Assembly: GCF_025971955.1 (NCBI RefSeq)
Contig: NZ_JAPDMX010000033.1
Coordinates: 124,001 to 188,000, forward strand
Direction of reading: 5' to 3'
DNA: 64,000 nt
DNA from: Shewanella subflava
Lineage (GTDB): Bacteria > Pseudomonadota > Gammaproteobacteria > Enterobacterales > Shewanellaceae
Each line of letters opens with the position of its first letter. Position 1 is the stretch's first letter. This document shows, piece by piece, positions 45,809 to 55,760 of the stretch. The notes under the pieces were generated by a model that did no database searches, was not told the origin of the DNA, and saw only the letters and a program-made list of their open reading frames with translations. The translations under genes were made by a program, and so were the position numbers.

Positions 45809-46291
45809 ATGAGTCAAACTATCGACCAAGGTCGTCGACGTTTATTTAATCGACGTAAAAGTTCCGCTTTACGACCGCCTTGGGTAAAAACAGATATTGA
45901 ATTTACCGATATTTGCACTCGTTGTGATAATTGTATTAACGCATGTGAGACCCACATCATTAAACGTGGTGATGGCGGCTTTCCTGAGGTTGATTTTAGT
46001 ATTGATGAATGCACGTTTTGTCAAAAGTGTGTCACGGCTTGCAAAGAACCCATTTTTGATATTGAACAAACTGTACCATGGTCTATTACCGCCTCGATTA
46101 AGGACTCCTGCTTAACCAACACTGGCGTATGGTGCCAAAGTTGTAAAGATGCCTGCGACCCTAGAGCCATCAGTTTCGTTATGGCCGTTGGTCAAGTGCC
46201 TAAACCTGTGATTGATGTGAGTGCTTGCACAGGTTGTGGTGCCTGTGTATCACCTTGCCCTTCTGATGCAATCACCTTGGCGAACACCTAA
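45809..46291 (+). CDS. napF: NapF-type 4Fe-4S ferredoxin
   Basis: Protein of 160 residues with an N-terminal basic segment (RRRLFNRRKSSALRPPW) and cysteine clusters CTRCDNCINAC, CTFCQKCVTAC and CTGCGACVSPC for three 4Fe-4S clusters, typical of NapF. NapF helps load the molybdenum cofactor or iron-sulfur cluster into the nitrate reductase NapA. AAGGAGAG precedes the ATG at 45809, so the first five codons of the longer frame are excluded. No other nap genes are here, so this is a solitary copy, perhaps co-transcribed with galE (39-base gap). Confidence 0.9.
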   Translation: MSQTIDQGRRRLFNRRKSSALRPPWVKTDIEFTDICTRCDNCINACETHIIKRGDGGFPEVDFSIDECTFCQKCVTACKEPIFDIEQTVPWSITASIKDSCLTNTGVWCQSCKDACDPRAISFVMAVGQVPKPVIDVSACTGCGACVSPCPSDAITLANT

Positions 46292-46409
46292 CAATACCCA
46301 TGTTCAAGGCTGCTTGGGTTGAATTTATGATTTACATGTCAGTCAAAATGATGATACTAAATCAATAATATCAAATTTAATAACACGCTATTAATAAGAG
46401 CTTTCTACT

Positions 46410-46760
46410 ATGTTCACTCAAAAAAAAGACAGTCCACAGCTGAGTTTTATTGCCCAAGGCTGCGAATTAACAGGTGATTTTCATTTTAATGGTGATGTAA
46501 TGATCAGCGGTAAATTACTCGGAGATATATCAACACAAGGCAATGTGGTGGTAGAAGCTGGCGGCGAAGTCAACGGAGATATTCAATGCCAGGATATTAA
46601 CATTACCGGTTTAGTCAAAGGTACCGTGCAATGCCAAAAGTTATATATCTCTTCAACTGGATTGTTTGAAGGCGATGCCTACAGTGAAAAGTTAGAGGTG
46701 ATTGATGGTGGACAGTTTTTAGGTCAACGTCATCGTGATGCTAAATTAACTATTGCGTAA
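46410..46760 (+). CDS. Bactofilin-family cytoskeletal protein
   Basis: Protein of 116 residues made of short hydrophobic beta rungs, with GDFHFNGDVMISGKLLGDIST, VVEAGGEVNGDIQCQDINITGLVKGTVQC and KLYISSTGLFEGDAYSEKLEV, the repeated G-D pattern of bactofilins. These polymerise without nucleotides and in other bacteria guide cell shape or localised envelope machinery. It has no membrane anchor and no partner such as an M23 peptidase next to it, so the specific role here is not clear. Confidence 0.85.
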   Translation: MFTQKKDSPQLSFIAQGCELTGDFHFNGDVMISGKLLGDISTQGNVVVEAGGEVNGDIQCQDINITGLVKGTVQCQKLYISSTGLFEGDAYSEKLEVIDGGQFLGQRHRDAKLTIA

Positions 46761-46790
46761 GCTTGATGATTTAAGTTGGCTAACGTTTAA

Positions 46791-47201
46791 TTATGATCTT
46801 GATTGAGGATAGCGCTGGCAGTTATCCTCAAGCGTTAACCAACTGACTTGATGATCAGTGTAGATATGATAATTAGGTGTCACTAAATTGGGATTATCGA
46901 GAGTAGCAATAGAGAGCGTCAGATAATCAGGATAATCCAGATGACGGTAACTGATACTGCAGCCACATTGCTGACAAAAGCCCCGGCGGATTTTTTCTGA
47001 TGAAGCAAACTCAGTAACATTACCATTTAGCCATGTCACCTGATGACGCTTAAAATCCATCCACACCATCATCACCGCCCCCGATGACAATTGGCATTGA
47101 CGGCAATGACAGTAATCCGCATCAAATGGTGTACCGTCTATTTGATAACGAAGGGCGCCGCATAAACATCCGCCTTGCAATATTTCAGTTACTTTCATCA
47201 T
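46791..47201 (-). CDS. GFA/CENP-V-type zinc protein
   Basis: Protein of 136 residues with the GFA signature: GGCLCGALRYQI (about 10-21), CHCRQCQLSSGAV (about 32-44) and FCQQCGCSISYRH. The cysteines bind zinc. The family is named for a glutathione-dependent formaldehyde-activating enzyme, although many members lack proven activity. GAGG lies before the paired ATG codons. It is a single gene with no formaldehyde-detoxification partner in the window. Confidence 0.88.
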   Translation of the reverse strand: MMKVTEILQGGCLCGALRYQIDGTPFDADYCHCRQCQLSSGAVMMVWMDFKRHQVTWLNGNVTEFASSEKIRRGFCQQCGCSISYRHLDYPDYLTLSIATLDNPNLVTPNYHIYTDHQVSWLTLEDNCQRYPQSRS

Positions 47202-47246
47202 TGCCTCTTTAACTAACCTCAGCTAGCGATAATACACGATTACCAA

Positions 47247-47420
47247 ACAACTTTTTGTCTGGCTAACTGTGTTTCATTAACGTGCAATAGGCCAGTTATT
47301 GACGTGTTAATGCGCTTTGTTTTCAAAACAAATGATAAGTTTGCTAAAAATAAGCTCAATCTGTTAAATGCAGCTGATTGAGTTCATCTTTTAACCCAAG
47401 TAACCCAAGTTGAAGTTAAC
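47247..47420 (+). repeat. Dispersed repeat family 2, copy B
   Basis: Noncoding, between the GFA gene and the DUF2982 gene. It aligns by eye with 20748-20915 over most of its length, with the same inverted repeat GCTCAAT...ATTGAGT. Near the end it carries a short tandem duplication (TAACCCAAG twice) not in the other copy. Confidence 0.65.
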
Positions 47421-47489
47421 TCAGTCCCAAATAGCCAGCTCATAAAAGAAAGTCCATGGCTATTTAACCATTTTTAAGCAAGCAAAATC

Positions 47490-48164
47490 TTAAGTGTTAT
47501 TGAGCATTGCTTGCTGTTGCCACTTGCGAAGTAAACTGACCATTTCCTTAGGATCACGGTCAAGAGCATCGTGCGAAATGTACAAATGGTAGCCCAGATT
47601 TTCCGCTAAGGTTTCACTGCGACGTCCAAACATGGCCAAAACCCCGCGATAACGCTCGCCATGACTAACAAAAGGATTAAACTCAGCACCAATGTAACGT
47701 TCTAAACTTTGCAAGTCTTCATCCTGTGTTGCAGCTGTCATCAACAAGGGGCGTTGTTCGGTTAATAAGCCTGTGGCAAGTCGAGGAGAAATAGAATCTA
47801 ATACAGGATTCATTTTTTTCACCTTAACCCCTAAATAAGGTAATTCAATTAATTCCATGTTTTGGGTAACACGTGCATTGTCAACTCGTAGAATATTATC
47901 CCAGCCTATCGTGAATTGACCTCGACGGTGAAAATAAGTCAATCCCGTCGGTGTCAATTCAAGACTCACAGCGGGCTCATTTAACTTGGCAATACCTAAC
48001 AAAAGACTGACAATCGACAAGCCAAAAATGATCAAAGAAACTGCGAATAAATGGCTGAGTTTTATAAATAGGATCAAGCTCAGTAATAAACCCAAAGCCC
48101 CAGTAACAGCCAAAGTGAGGCCATTACGTTTAGTGTGTGGATGAATCCTTAACATATCACTCAT
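47490..48164 (-). CDS. DUF2982 membrane protein
   Basis: Protein of 224 residues with two N-terminal hydrophobic segments (GLTLAVTGALGLLLSLILFIKL and FAVSLIIFGLSIVSLLLG) and a soluble PH-like beta region with ELTPTGLTYFHRRGQFTIGWDNILRVDNARV. It matches the DUF2982 group of Shewanella and Vibrio; function unknown. Its start overlaps the end of elyC by 8 bases, so they form an operon. Confidence 0.78.
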   Translation of the reverse strand: MSDMLRIHPHTKRNGLTLAVTGALGLLLSLILFIKLSHLFAVSLIIFGLSIVSLLLGIAKLNEPAVSLELTPTGLTYFHRRGQFTIGWDNILRVDNARVTQNMELIELPYLGVKVKKMNPVLDSISPRLATGLLTEQRPLLMTAATQDEDLQSLERYIGAEFNPFVSHGERYRGVLAMFGRRSETLAENLGYHLYISHDALDRDPKEMVSLLRKWQQQAMLNNT

Positions 48165-48966
48165 TGATATTCGCCTTAGGCAGGGTAACTTGATTCACCA
48201 TTTGATCTGCTGAAACCCCTTTCAACTTAATCCACAGCATACCGAGGTATTCATGAATACTTTTTTGTGAATTCAACAAAGTATCCGCATCAAGTCGCCA
48301 CCATAAGCCTTTATTCGCAATAAAATCGCCTGGGGCGGCTTCTGGTTTCATACCAAACGAGTTAAAAATCATCATTGATCGCGGCATATGCGTGGCAGAT
48401 GTGACTAATCTAAAAGGGTGTTGACCTACAAGCGGATATAAAAACATAGCTTCTTCAATGGTATCTTTAGCATCTGGGAAAGTGATTATTTTATCAGGGT
48501 TAACCCCTAGTTCAATGGCAGCCTGCTTCATGACATCCGCATGGGCGTTTTGCATATAGCCACCGTTCCAGCCACTGACCACCAGTTGGCAATCTTGTCC
48601 TAGTGACAGTTGACGTATCCCTTCAATTAAACGACCGAGTGCCACGGAGGATAATTGCTGCACTGCAGTCAAATTATCTTTATCACTATGGCCTGAACCC
48701 AACACCATAACCCAACAGGCGGAGTCAGGCACAAAAGGCTCTGAGTTAACCTTATATTGAGATTCTAACGAGTTTGTTAATAAATAGCTGATGTTGGTTT
48801 GACTTAAGCCACCCAGTAAAATAATCCCACCGCCAATGCACAACCCTGCAAACGATTTCAGTTTTAATGATGAAAAACGCCAAAGTGTAGCTGCGATGAT
48901 CATCAATAATATCGTTAGCGGAATGGGCATGAACAATTGTGATACGATTTTTTTAACCCAGAACAT
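48157..48966 (-). CDS. elyC: ElyC/SanA/YdcF-type DUF218 membrane protein
   Basis: Protein of 269 residues with two N-terminal membrane segments and a DUF218 domain: CWVMVLGSGHSDKDN (about 82), CQLVVSGWNGG and RLVTSATHMPRSMMIF (about 191-206). The layout is that of E. coli ElyC, linked to envelope integrity at low temperature and to peptidoglycan/ECA lipid carrier use. AGGAT precedes the ATG at 48966; nine more upstream residues are rejected. Ends overlapping the DUF2982 gene. Confidence 0.85.
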   Translation of the reverse strand: MFWVKKIVSQLFMPIPLTILLMIIAATLWRFSSLKLKSFAGLCIGGGIILLGGLSQTNISYLLTNSLESQYKVNSEPFVPDSACWVMVLGSGHSDKDNLTAVQQLSSVALGRLIEGIRQLSLGQDCQLVVSGWNGGYMQNAHADVMKQAAIELGVNPDKIITFPDAKDTIEEAMFLYPLVGQHPFRLVTSATHMPRSMMIFNSFGMKPEAAPGDFIANKGLWWRLDADTLLNSQKSIHEYLGMLWIKLKGVSADQMVNQVTLPKANINE

Positions 48967-49042
48967 CAAACTTATCCTATTGACAATAATCACAATAGTG
49001 TAACGATTTGGTCTGCATTTAGCGAAACCATTTTGATATAAA

Positions 49043-49072
49043 CAAAAATGCCATTGATAATATCAATGGCAT
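49043..49072 (-). terminator. Intrinsic terminator after the ROK kinase gene
   Basis: An 11-bp perfect stem ATGCCATTGAT/ATCAATGGCAT (49048-49058 with 49062-49072) with a T-rich tail on the minus strand. Confidence 0.88.
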
Positions 49073-49090
49073 CTTGACGAATAATGAGCG

Positions 49091-49987
49091 CTATTTACTC
49101 CACAGCCACGCTGCGCCACGCACACCAGATGATGCACCAAATAGATTTTTAACCACGGGTGTGCGGCACTCTCGACCTACCACATATTGGGGTAACACTT
49201 TGGGCAACTCAGTATAAATGGCATCGATGTTAGAAACACCGCCACCCAACACAATGATATCTGGGTCCATCATATTAATAACGTGCGCCAAAGATCTTGC
49301 TAAACGGTCAATGAAACGATCAAAAGCTTGTTTAGCAAACTCGTCACCATCGGCCATCATTTGGGCAATTTGAATTCCGCTATTGGCTTCTCCGCCTGCT
49401 GCGCGAAAATCACGCACAAAGCCGGTACCTGAAATAAAGGTTTCGATACAATCTTTATTACCACAGAAGCACTCGGTAGAATTATGCTCTTGCGCTGTCA
49501 TCCATGGCAATGGGTTATGCCCCCATTCGCCACCAATGCCATTACCGCCTTGGTGTACACGACCATTAATAGCAATTCCTGCACCACAACCAGTACCGAT
49601 AATGCCACCAAACACTACACCTTTGCCTGCTGCGGCACCATCAACAGCTTCAGACACCGCAAAACAGTTGGCATCATTAGCTACGCGTACTTCACGGTTT
49701 AAACGTGAACCTAAATCTTTATCTAATGGATGACCGTTAATCCAAGTTGAGTTGGAGTTTTTCACTAATCCAGTAAAAGGGGATATCACCCCTGGGATCC
49801 CAACCCCCACTGAGCCGGTCTCACCTAAATAAGTTTCAGCCTCGTTTACCAGACCAATAATGGCATCAAGCGTCTCTGGATAATTTCGTGGGGTAGGAAT
49901 ACGTTTACGAAAGAGTTCATCACCGTTATCGGCCAATGCCACTAGTTCAATTTTAGTCCCACCAAGATCGACGCCCATACGCATCAT
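49091..49987 (-). CDS. mak: ROK-family sugar kinase, Mak/fructokinase-like
   Basis: Cytoplasmic sugar kinase of 298 residues. ATP-binding [15 protein letters not shown], catalytic [11 protein letters not shown] and the ROK zinc motif [33 protein letters not shown] are visible. It resembles E. coli Mak (YajF) closely, with the same [20 protein letters not shown]-type end. Known substrates are fructose and to a lesser degree mannose or glucose. GGAG lies 9 bases before the ATG at 49987. It might supply glucose kinase activity for the nearby beta-glucoside locus, but no operator of that regulon was seen here. Confidence 0.88.
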   Translation of the reverse strand: MMRMGVDLGGTKIELVALADNGDELFRKRIPTPRNYPETLDAIIGLVNEAETYLGETGSVGVGIPGVISPFTGLVKNSNSTWINGHPLDKDLGSRLNREVRVANDANCFAVSEAVDGAAAGKGVVFGGIIGTGCGAGIAINGRVHQGGNGIGGEWGHNPLPWMTAQEHNSTECFCGNKDCIETFISGTGFVRDFRAAGGEANSGIQIAQMMADGDEFAKQAFDRFIDRLARSLAHVINMMDPDIIVLGGGVSNIDAIYTELPKVLPQYVVGRECRTPVVKNLFGASSGVRGAAWLWSK

Positions 49988-50050
49988 AACTTGTCTCTCC
50001 ATTTGATTATTATTAATGAGATCCCATATTGGTCAAGGCAAGCAACGAGG

Positions 50051-50851
50051 CTATTTATGCTCAAACCATGCTGCAGAAGCTGCAATAAAATACGGGTTTA
50101 AAATGTTTTCTTTTTGGTTGTACTGCAATGGCGTTAATGCTGGATACTCCAGCACCAAACCACCTGCAGCCTCTAACACGGCTTGAGCTGCAGCAGTATC
50201 CCATTCGCTGGTTAAGCCCAGTCTTGGGTATACATCTGCCAGACCTTCTGCCACCATACAAAACTTTAATGAACTGCCGACACTAAGCATTTGATGCTCA
50301 CCGACAGAGTGTAAATATTCAGCCACATCGGGACTGATGTGCGAACGGCTTCCCACCACCACAGGAGTAGCTTGAATGCTACGCTGAGTAATATCTAAAT
50401 TCGTGACTTGCCCTTGATGTACAAGCCAAGCGCCCTGCCCCAAAACACCGTAATAACATTTATCTAAAACGGGCGCGTGCACTACGCCAGCTATGGCTCT
50501 GCCTTGATGAATCAAGGCAATATTGACGGTAAATTCACCATTGCGTTTTATAAACTCTTTAGTGCCATCTAATGGATCAATTAGCCAATAGGTTTGCCAG
50601 TTTTTTCGTGTTGCCCAATCAATATTGGCATCTTCTTCGCTCATAATAGCAATATTTGAAAAGTCTCTGGTTAAGCCTTTAACAATCACATTATGACTAG
50701 CGATATCTGCAGCTGTTACCGGACTGTCGTCCTGTTTCACCTCTACTTGCAAATCTGCCTGTGCATAAACGGCCATAATGGCATCACCAGCTTGTCTGGC
50801 GATAGTGACTATTTGCTGCAATTCAGCTTGAGAAAATTCAAAAATAGACAA
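50051..50851 (-). CDS. cysQ: 3'(2'),5'-bisphosphate nucleotidase CysQ
   Basis: Inositol-monophosphatase-fold enzyme of 266 residues. Metal-site motifs are MSEEDANIDW (about 70-79), WLIDPLDGTKEFIKRNGEF (about 88-106) and the C-terminal SEWDTAAAQAVLEAAGG (about 213-229). It converts adenosine 3',5'-bisphosphate (PAP) to AMP, limiting its toxicity in sulfate assimilation. Start TTG is preceded by AAGGA. The mak gene follows on the same strand after about 60 bases. Confidence 0.92.
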   Translation of the reverse strand: MSIFEFSQAELQQIVTIARQAGDAIMAVYAQADLQVEVKQDDSPVTAADIASHNVIVKGLTRDFSNIAIMSEEDANIDWATRKNWQTYWLIDPLDGTKEFIKRNGEFTVNIALIHQGRAIAGVVHAPVLDKCYYGVLGQGAWLVHQGQVTNLDITQRSIQATPVVVGSRSHISPDVAEYLHSVGEHQMLSVGSSLKFCMVAEGLADVYPRLGLTSEWDTAAAQAVLEAAGGLVLEYPALTPLQYNQKENILNPYFIAASAAWFEHK

Positions 50852-51440
50852 ATTAAATCCTTAGCAAAAACATCGATAAAATTGGAAATCGTAATCAATA
50901 TTATGCCACTGTTGATGCTATTGATTTATAACTATTTGATTGCACTTCAATCAAAAACAACTAGAACCTATGTTTATGCTGTATTTCTTCAAATGAATAC
51001 ATTCGATTAACATCCTTAAAAGAGATACTAAGCTAACCATTCAAACTGACAAAGAAAACAGTGCATCTTGCATTCGTATTCAACGTAAATAAGCGATAGG
51101 ACGCACTGAATTTAATGCTTAACAAGTCATTATTGCTTCTGATTAATGTGCTCAATTTGCAATACAAACCCTTGCTGTTCGCATCATTTGGGATACTGGC
51201 TTATCTTGTCTATGGTTAATCAACGTTTAGCGAGTATGATTTGGCGACATAATGGCGCATAAACTGATGAACATCGTGCATTTACAAATAAAAAATCACC
51301 AAAAAATGTGATTCATCAACAGTTTTCCTCAGTAGATATTTTATTGCGTTTAGCTAAGCTTTCCTTTTTATAAGAATAGCTTAGCCCAAGGTAAACACTT
51401 ATTGATATTGCCTTAATGACGCTATGTATTTGCTAATACA
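50852..51440. other. 589-base intergenic region
   Basis: No convincing gene on either strand. A long imperfect hairpin near 51357-51388 (CTAAGC/GCTTAG arms) could be a terminator for the GH3 gene read on the minus strand. A short inverted repeat AATCAC/GTGATT lies near 51294-51313. The rest is AT-rich with no recognised repeat. Confidence 0.4.
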
Positions 51441-54122
51441 TTAATCACATTGCACAGTATCTTGTTGCTGATGAGCTTGAATCACCACATCGCTGAAACT
51501 CAGTTGCACTTTTGCTGTGGTTGCGAGGTAAAATGGCGACACGATTTTACTAAAATCCATAGTGTCTTGCTTAAAACAATTTAATGACACACTGAGATTT
51601 TGCCACTCACCGGGTTTAACCAATCCCGCAATGTCGTACTGCGGTCGACATTCACCTTCACAGGCCATACCCAGCCACAGAGGGTGTGTTAAGGGATTAT
51701 CCACTTTGATACTTAATGACAGTGCAGTCTTCGTGTCACTAAAAGCACGAAAATCTCTTGGGAAATTACTGAGTAAGCCAACGGTGCCAAGCTCTGTGCC
51801 ATTGAATTTTACTAACCGCGCATCTTCTTGAACCACTCGATCCATAGTGCGGATGGTTAAGGCACTGTTGCTTGCCACACTGCTAGATAACCCCTCTCGT
51901 TGAGTCGCCGTGGCAATGAACATTGACCAAGGCGATTTGACCGCACGTTCAAATAAAGCTAAATCTTCCAGTGTTTGCGTCGCCGACAAATTGTCTTCAG
52001 ATAAGCCCTCTAAGCGAATATGCTCAGATAAATTTGATTGGTAATCTAAACCGTAACCATAAGGCAATAAAGGAGAATAAGCTTTAGCGGCAACATCACT
52101 GCTATTATCTAAAGGACGATTGACTGTTGTTTGCTGTGGAGTGGCAGGCCAAGAGAAAGACAGTTTACCTTTAAAATCATATTGCACCTTACCCTCGGGA
52201 TTGGTAAATAATACATCCGCGACACCATTACCTTCAGAACCAGGCAACCACGCAGCAACAAATGCATCGGATTGATTAAATTCAGCATTGACCCACATAG
52301 GGCGGCCACTGATAAACACTGACACCACAGGAATACCTTGCGAGGCTAGCTTTTTCAGTAACGCTAGGTCACGTTTATCACCTCGTTGGTATTCTAAATT
52401 ATCAATATCGCCATTCCCCTCGGCATAAGGCTCTTCCCCAAACACCACAATAGCCACATCAGGTTTGTTTGCAGCATCAACCTCGCCATTAACACTCAAG
52501 GTCGCACTGCCGCCTGCATTTTCTACCGTGTTTTTAATACCAGCAAATATTGAACTTGCGCCCGGAAAATCACTATTCTGATTATCAGTACCTTGCCATG
52601 TGATGGTCCAACCGCCTGACTGTTTGCCGATATTATCAGCTGCGTCACCGGCCACTAATACATTTAATTTTGGTGATAATGGCAACAAATTTTGTTTATT
52701 TTTTAGTAAGACTAACGACTCTCTTACGGCTTGTCTTGCAACGTCACGATGACTTTGTTGACCAATAAGTTCAGTCTTACCAGATAGAGGACGGTTAGCT
52801 GGGCTGGGTTTATCAAATAATCCTGCCCGAAACTTAACCCGTAAAATACGACTAACGGCATCATCGATTCTTGATAAAGCAATCTCGCCGCGGTTAACTT
52901 GGTCTATGGTATTGTGATACAAAGGCTTCCAGGCCGCTGTCGGCACCATGAATATATCTAACCCTGCATTAACCGCTTGGGCACATGATTCATTAGTACA
53001 ACCATCAACTTGTCCGTGGCCATTCCAATCACCTACCACAAAACCGTCAAAACCAAAGCGTCCTTTTAGTACATCGGTAAGAAGATATTTATTCCCATGA
53101 ATTTTCTCACCATTCCAGCTATTAAATGACGCCATAACAGATTGCGCGCCGGCCGATAAGCCTCCAACATACCCCTGAGCATGAATAGCATAGAGATCCT
53201 GTTCGCTGGCGATGTTATCGCCTTGATCTATTCCCTTTTCCGTACCACCGTCACCTAGAAAATGCTTCACGGTTGATAACACATGCTGATCGGTTAAAAA
53301 GTCACCCGTTACGGCACCTTGTAAGCCTTCTACAATCGCAAAAGAATAGTCTCTTACGATACGCGGATCTTCAGAATAGCCTTCATAGGTACGACCCCAA
53401 CGGTCATCGCGCACAACAGCAACAGTGGGGGCAAAGACCCAGTCAATACCGGTCACCATCACTTCTTTTGCCGTAATGGCAGCAATTTGTTCAATCAATT
53501 GCGGATTATTAGCCGCACCTAAGCCAATATTATGGGGAAATAACGTCGCGCCAATCACATTGTTATGACCATGCACCGCATCTGTACCCCACATTGTGGG
53601 TATCGAACTGCCATCAAGCGAATCATCAATAGATGCTTGATAAAATTGCTCGGCCAAGGCTATCCAATCAGCAGGAGTGGCATGTTTATCATTATTGGGA
53701 TAAGCACCGCCGCCATTGAGGTATGAGCCAAAACCGTATTTACGCATATCTTCAACCGTGATATCACGAATTTCAGGTTGGATCATCTGCGCCACTTTTT
53801 GCTCTAAGGTCATAGTCGCCAGTAACGTAGCAATTTTGTGTTCTAGCTCAGGATTAACATTAATCGCCGGGGCTTGTTGCGGCCAAATATTGATATCTTT
53901 GATCGCTTTTGCAGAAGCAATTTCATTGACCTTAATTGCCACAGAAGGCTCTATGTTTGCTTGATCATCCAGCATGACTGAGGGACTGTCCTTCTGTTGA
54001 CCACACGCTGACAAACCTAAAACTAAAGCGGCAGAAACCATGAGTGCCACTCGGGTTGCCGGTATTAGGTTAGATATAACATGACCTAAATCGGCAAAGT
54101 TTGGTGTTATTTCTGTTCGCAT
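51441..54122 (-). CDS. GH3 beta-glucosidase, exported lipoprotein
   Basis: Glycoside hydrolase family 3 protein of 893 residues. A long N-terminal extension leads to a lipobox (LSACGQQ, about residue 37-43), so it is probably anchored in the periplasm or outer membrane. The catalytic barrel carries MWGTDAVHGHNNVIGATLFPHNIGLGAA (about 177-204), DDRWGRTYEGYSEDP (about 239-253) and VKHFLGDGGT; the nucleophile Asp is in FDGFVVGDWNGHGQ (near 363). The ExoP-like C-terminal beta domain with Cys pair (ACEGEC) completes it. It probably splits cellobiose and short beta-glucans to glucose. Twelve bases after gluP, so same operon. Confidence 0.9.
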   Translation of the reverse strand: MRTEITPNFADLGHVISNLIPATRVALMVSAALVLGLSACGQQKDSPSVMLDDQANIEPSVAIKVNEIASAKAIKDINIWPQQAPAINVNPELEHKIATLLATMTLEQKVAQMIQPEIRDITVEDMRKYGFGSYLNGGGAYPNNDKHATPADWIALAEQFYQASIDDSLDGSSIPTMWGTDAVHGHNNVIGATLFPHNIGLGAANNPQLIEQIAAITAKEVMVTGIDWVFAPTVAVVRDDRWGRTYEGYSEDPRIVRDYSFAIVEGLQGAVTGDFLTDQHVLSTVKHFLGDGGTEKGIDQGDNIASEQDLYAIHAQGYVGGLSAGAQSVMASFNSWNGEKIHGNKYLLTDVLKGRFGFDGFVVGDWNGHGQVDGCTNESCAQAVNAGLDIFMVPTAAWKPLYHNTIDQVNRGEIALSRIDDAVSRILRVKFRAGLFDKPSPANRPLSGKTELIGQQSHRDVARQAVRESLVLLKNKQNLLPLSPKLNVLVAGDAADNIGKQSGGWTITWQGTDNQNSDFPGASSIFAGIKNTVENAGGSATLSVNGEVDAANKPDVAIVVFGEEPYAEGNGDIDNLEYQRGDKRDLALLKKLASQGIPVVSVFISGRPMWVNAEFNQSDAFVAAWLPGSEGNGVADVLFTNPEGKVQYDFKGKLSFSWPATPQQTTVNRPLDNSSDVAAKAYSPLLPYGYGLDYQSNLSEHIRLEGLSEDNLSATQTLEDLALFERAVKSPWSMFIATATQREGLSSSVASNSALTIRTMDRVVQEDARLVKFNGTELGTVGLLSNFPRDFRAFSDTKTALSLSIKVDNPLTHPLWLGMACEGECRPQYDIAGLVKPGEWQNLSVSLNCFKQDTMDFSKIVSPFYLATTAKVQLSFSDVVIQAHQQQDTVQCD

Positions 54123-54134
54123 TTGATGTCCCTA

Positions 54135-55448
54135 TTAAACTGATGTGTTTGGACGTTTAGCATCACAGCCAATCAATCCGTAGTAACAAATAAAACCATA
54201 ACAAATTAGCGGTAGTACGAAGGCTAATTGGATCCCTAATGAGTCAGCAAGCATCCCCTGTAATAATGGCACTACCGCGCCACCTACAATCGCCAAACAC
54301 AAAATACCAGAGCCTTGGCTGGTATGTTGTTTCAGATCCTGCAACGCTAAGCTGAAAATCGTCGGAAACATAATTGAGTTACACAATCCAACTAATAGCA
54401 ATGCCCACATTGCGGTTGTCCCAGCCGAAAACATCGCCGTTGCAACAAGCAAACAAGCGCATATAGCATTAAATGCTAATACCTTACCGGCTTTAATTTT
54501 CTGCATCACTAATGCACCAATAAAGCGACCGACCATAGCACCACCAAAATAATACGCGATGTAATTTGCCGCTTGAGACTCGGTTAACCCACCAATTTCA
54601 TCTTGGGTTAAAAAGTTAATTAAAAAGCTTCCAATACCGACTTCTGCGCCAACGTACACAAAAATGCCAACCGCCCCCAAAGTAAGATGCGGAAAACGCC
54701 AAGCACTGCCCGATATCGGTTGTTGGTTCAGCGGAGTATCTTTTTTGCCAAGAAGAGGCAATTTTAAGAATAAAAACAGAATCGCTAACAAGAATAGGGC
54801 CGCAGCCAAAATCAAATAAGGCACTTGAACTGTGCTTGCCTGCTCTACCGCTGATAATGAGCTAATCGCTTGATCTAACTCAGTGACAGAATCAGGATGT
54901 TCGATTGTTGATAATATTAACCAACTGCCAAAAAATGGCGCTACGGTAGTGCCAAGCGAGTTAAAGGCTTGAGTCATTGTTAGACGAGATGAAGCTGTTT
55001 CAGCAGGCCCTAATGCACTTACATAAGGATTTGCTGAAACCTGTAATATGGTGATACCCGATGCTAATACAAAAAAGGCAAATAAAAACATATTGTAAGA
55101 TGCAAAGCTAGCTGAAGGATAAAACAATAAACATCCAAGACAGGCAATCACAAGCCCAGTGATAATCCCTTTTTGATAACCAATTTTGCCAACTAGGTTA
55201 CCCGCGGGAATAGACACAATAAAATAAGCGCCAAAGAAGCAAAATTGCACCAACATCGCCTGGGTGTAATTCAACTCGAACATATTTTTAAGGTAAGGAA
55301 TTAAAATATCATTCAAACATGTTAAAAAACCCCACATAAAAAATAGTGAGGTTAATGCGATTAACGCAAAACGATAATTGCCACCTTGGTGTGAAGTGTC
55401 ATTTATCGCATCTACATCAATTGTTGCATCAGTTGTTGGCCCGGCCAT
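54135..55448 (-). CDS. gluP: Glucose/galactose MFS transporter
   Basis: Twelve-helix MFS sugar transporter of 437 residues of the FucP/GluP group. Typical: [57 protein letters not shown] near the start, and [41 protein letters not shown] in the middle. The ATG at 55448 is chosen; a GTG three codons upstream also fits. It probably takes up glucose freed by GH3, encoded just downstream. The regulator site at 55565-55578 is upstream. Confidence 0.88.
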   Translation of the reverse strand: MAGPTTDATIDVDAINDTSHQGGNYRFALIALTSLFFMWGFLTCLNDILIPYLKNMFELNYTQAMLVQFCFFGAYFIVSIPAGNLVGKIGYQKGIITGLVIACLGCLLFYPSASFASYNMFLFAFFVLASGITILQVSANPYVSALGPAETASSRLTMTQAFNSLGTTVAPFFGSWLILSTIEHPDSVTELDQAISSLSAVEQASTVQVPYLILAAALFLLAILFLFLKLPLLGKKDTPLNQQPISGSAWRFPHLTLGAVGIFVYVGAEVGIGSFLINFLTQDEIGGLTESQAANYIAYYFGGAMVGRFIGALVMQKIKAGKVLAFNAICACLLVATAMFSAGTTAMWALLLVGLCNSIMFPTIFSLALQDLKQHTSQGSGILCLAIVGGAVVPLLQGMLADSLGIQLAFVLPLICYGFICYYGLIGCDAKRPNTSV

Positions 55449-55760
55449 ATGTTTCACCCATTTTATAGTTATCTGTTTATTGCGAATTCTTAACGCAATT
55501 AAGGCATCGCGCTTTGGCGTCTAAAACTTGTGTTGACCTTTTATCAATTAATCACTAGTCTCAATGTAAGCGCTTTCATTTTTAACATAACGATAACTGA
55601 TGTCAACGACTTTTGACGGCAACAAAACAATTTTCAACGCGCTTACTGGACCGAAAAGATAAACAATAGAGTGAATTTGAACTGGGTTTTAAATACGTTA
55701 GCATCAAAATGATCTCAATATTACCTTGGGCACTTTATAAAAAATTAAGTGAAAATAAAT
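55449..55760. promoter_or_regulatory. Divergent gluP / GH1 promoter region
   Basis: 312 bases with TGTAAGCGCTTTCA at 55565-55578 (one base from a perfect LacI-type palindrome) and a weaker match TCAACGCGCTTACT at 55634-55647 (10 of 14). Both lie between the divergent gluP-GH3 and GH1-symporter genes, so one regulator can control both directions. Confidence 0.65.
55565..55578. promoter_or_regulatory. LacI-family operator for gluP-GH3 and GH1
   Basis: TGTAAGCGCTTTCA matches 13 of 14 bases of the palindrome TGTAAGCGCTTACA found before the TonB receptor gene. The central CG step and AAGCGCTT core are typical of LacI-family sites. Confidence 0.75.

Noticed and set aside
48980-49000. CRP-like site upstream of elyC
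   Set aside because: Only one half-site-like TGTGA stretch is visible, without the symmetric partner.
55746-55760. GTG at 55749 as the start of the GH1 gene
   Set aside because: The ATG at 55761 gives the usual family N-terminus and the upstream codon has no ribosome site.
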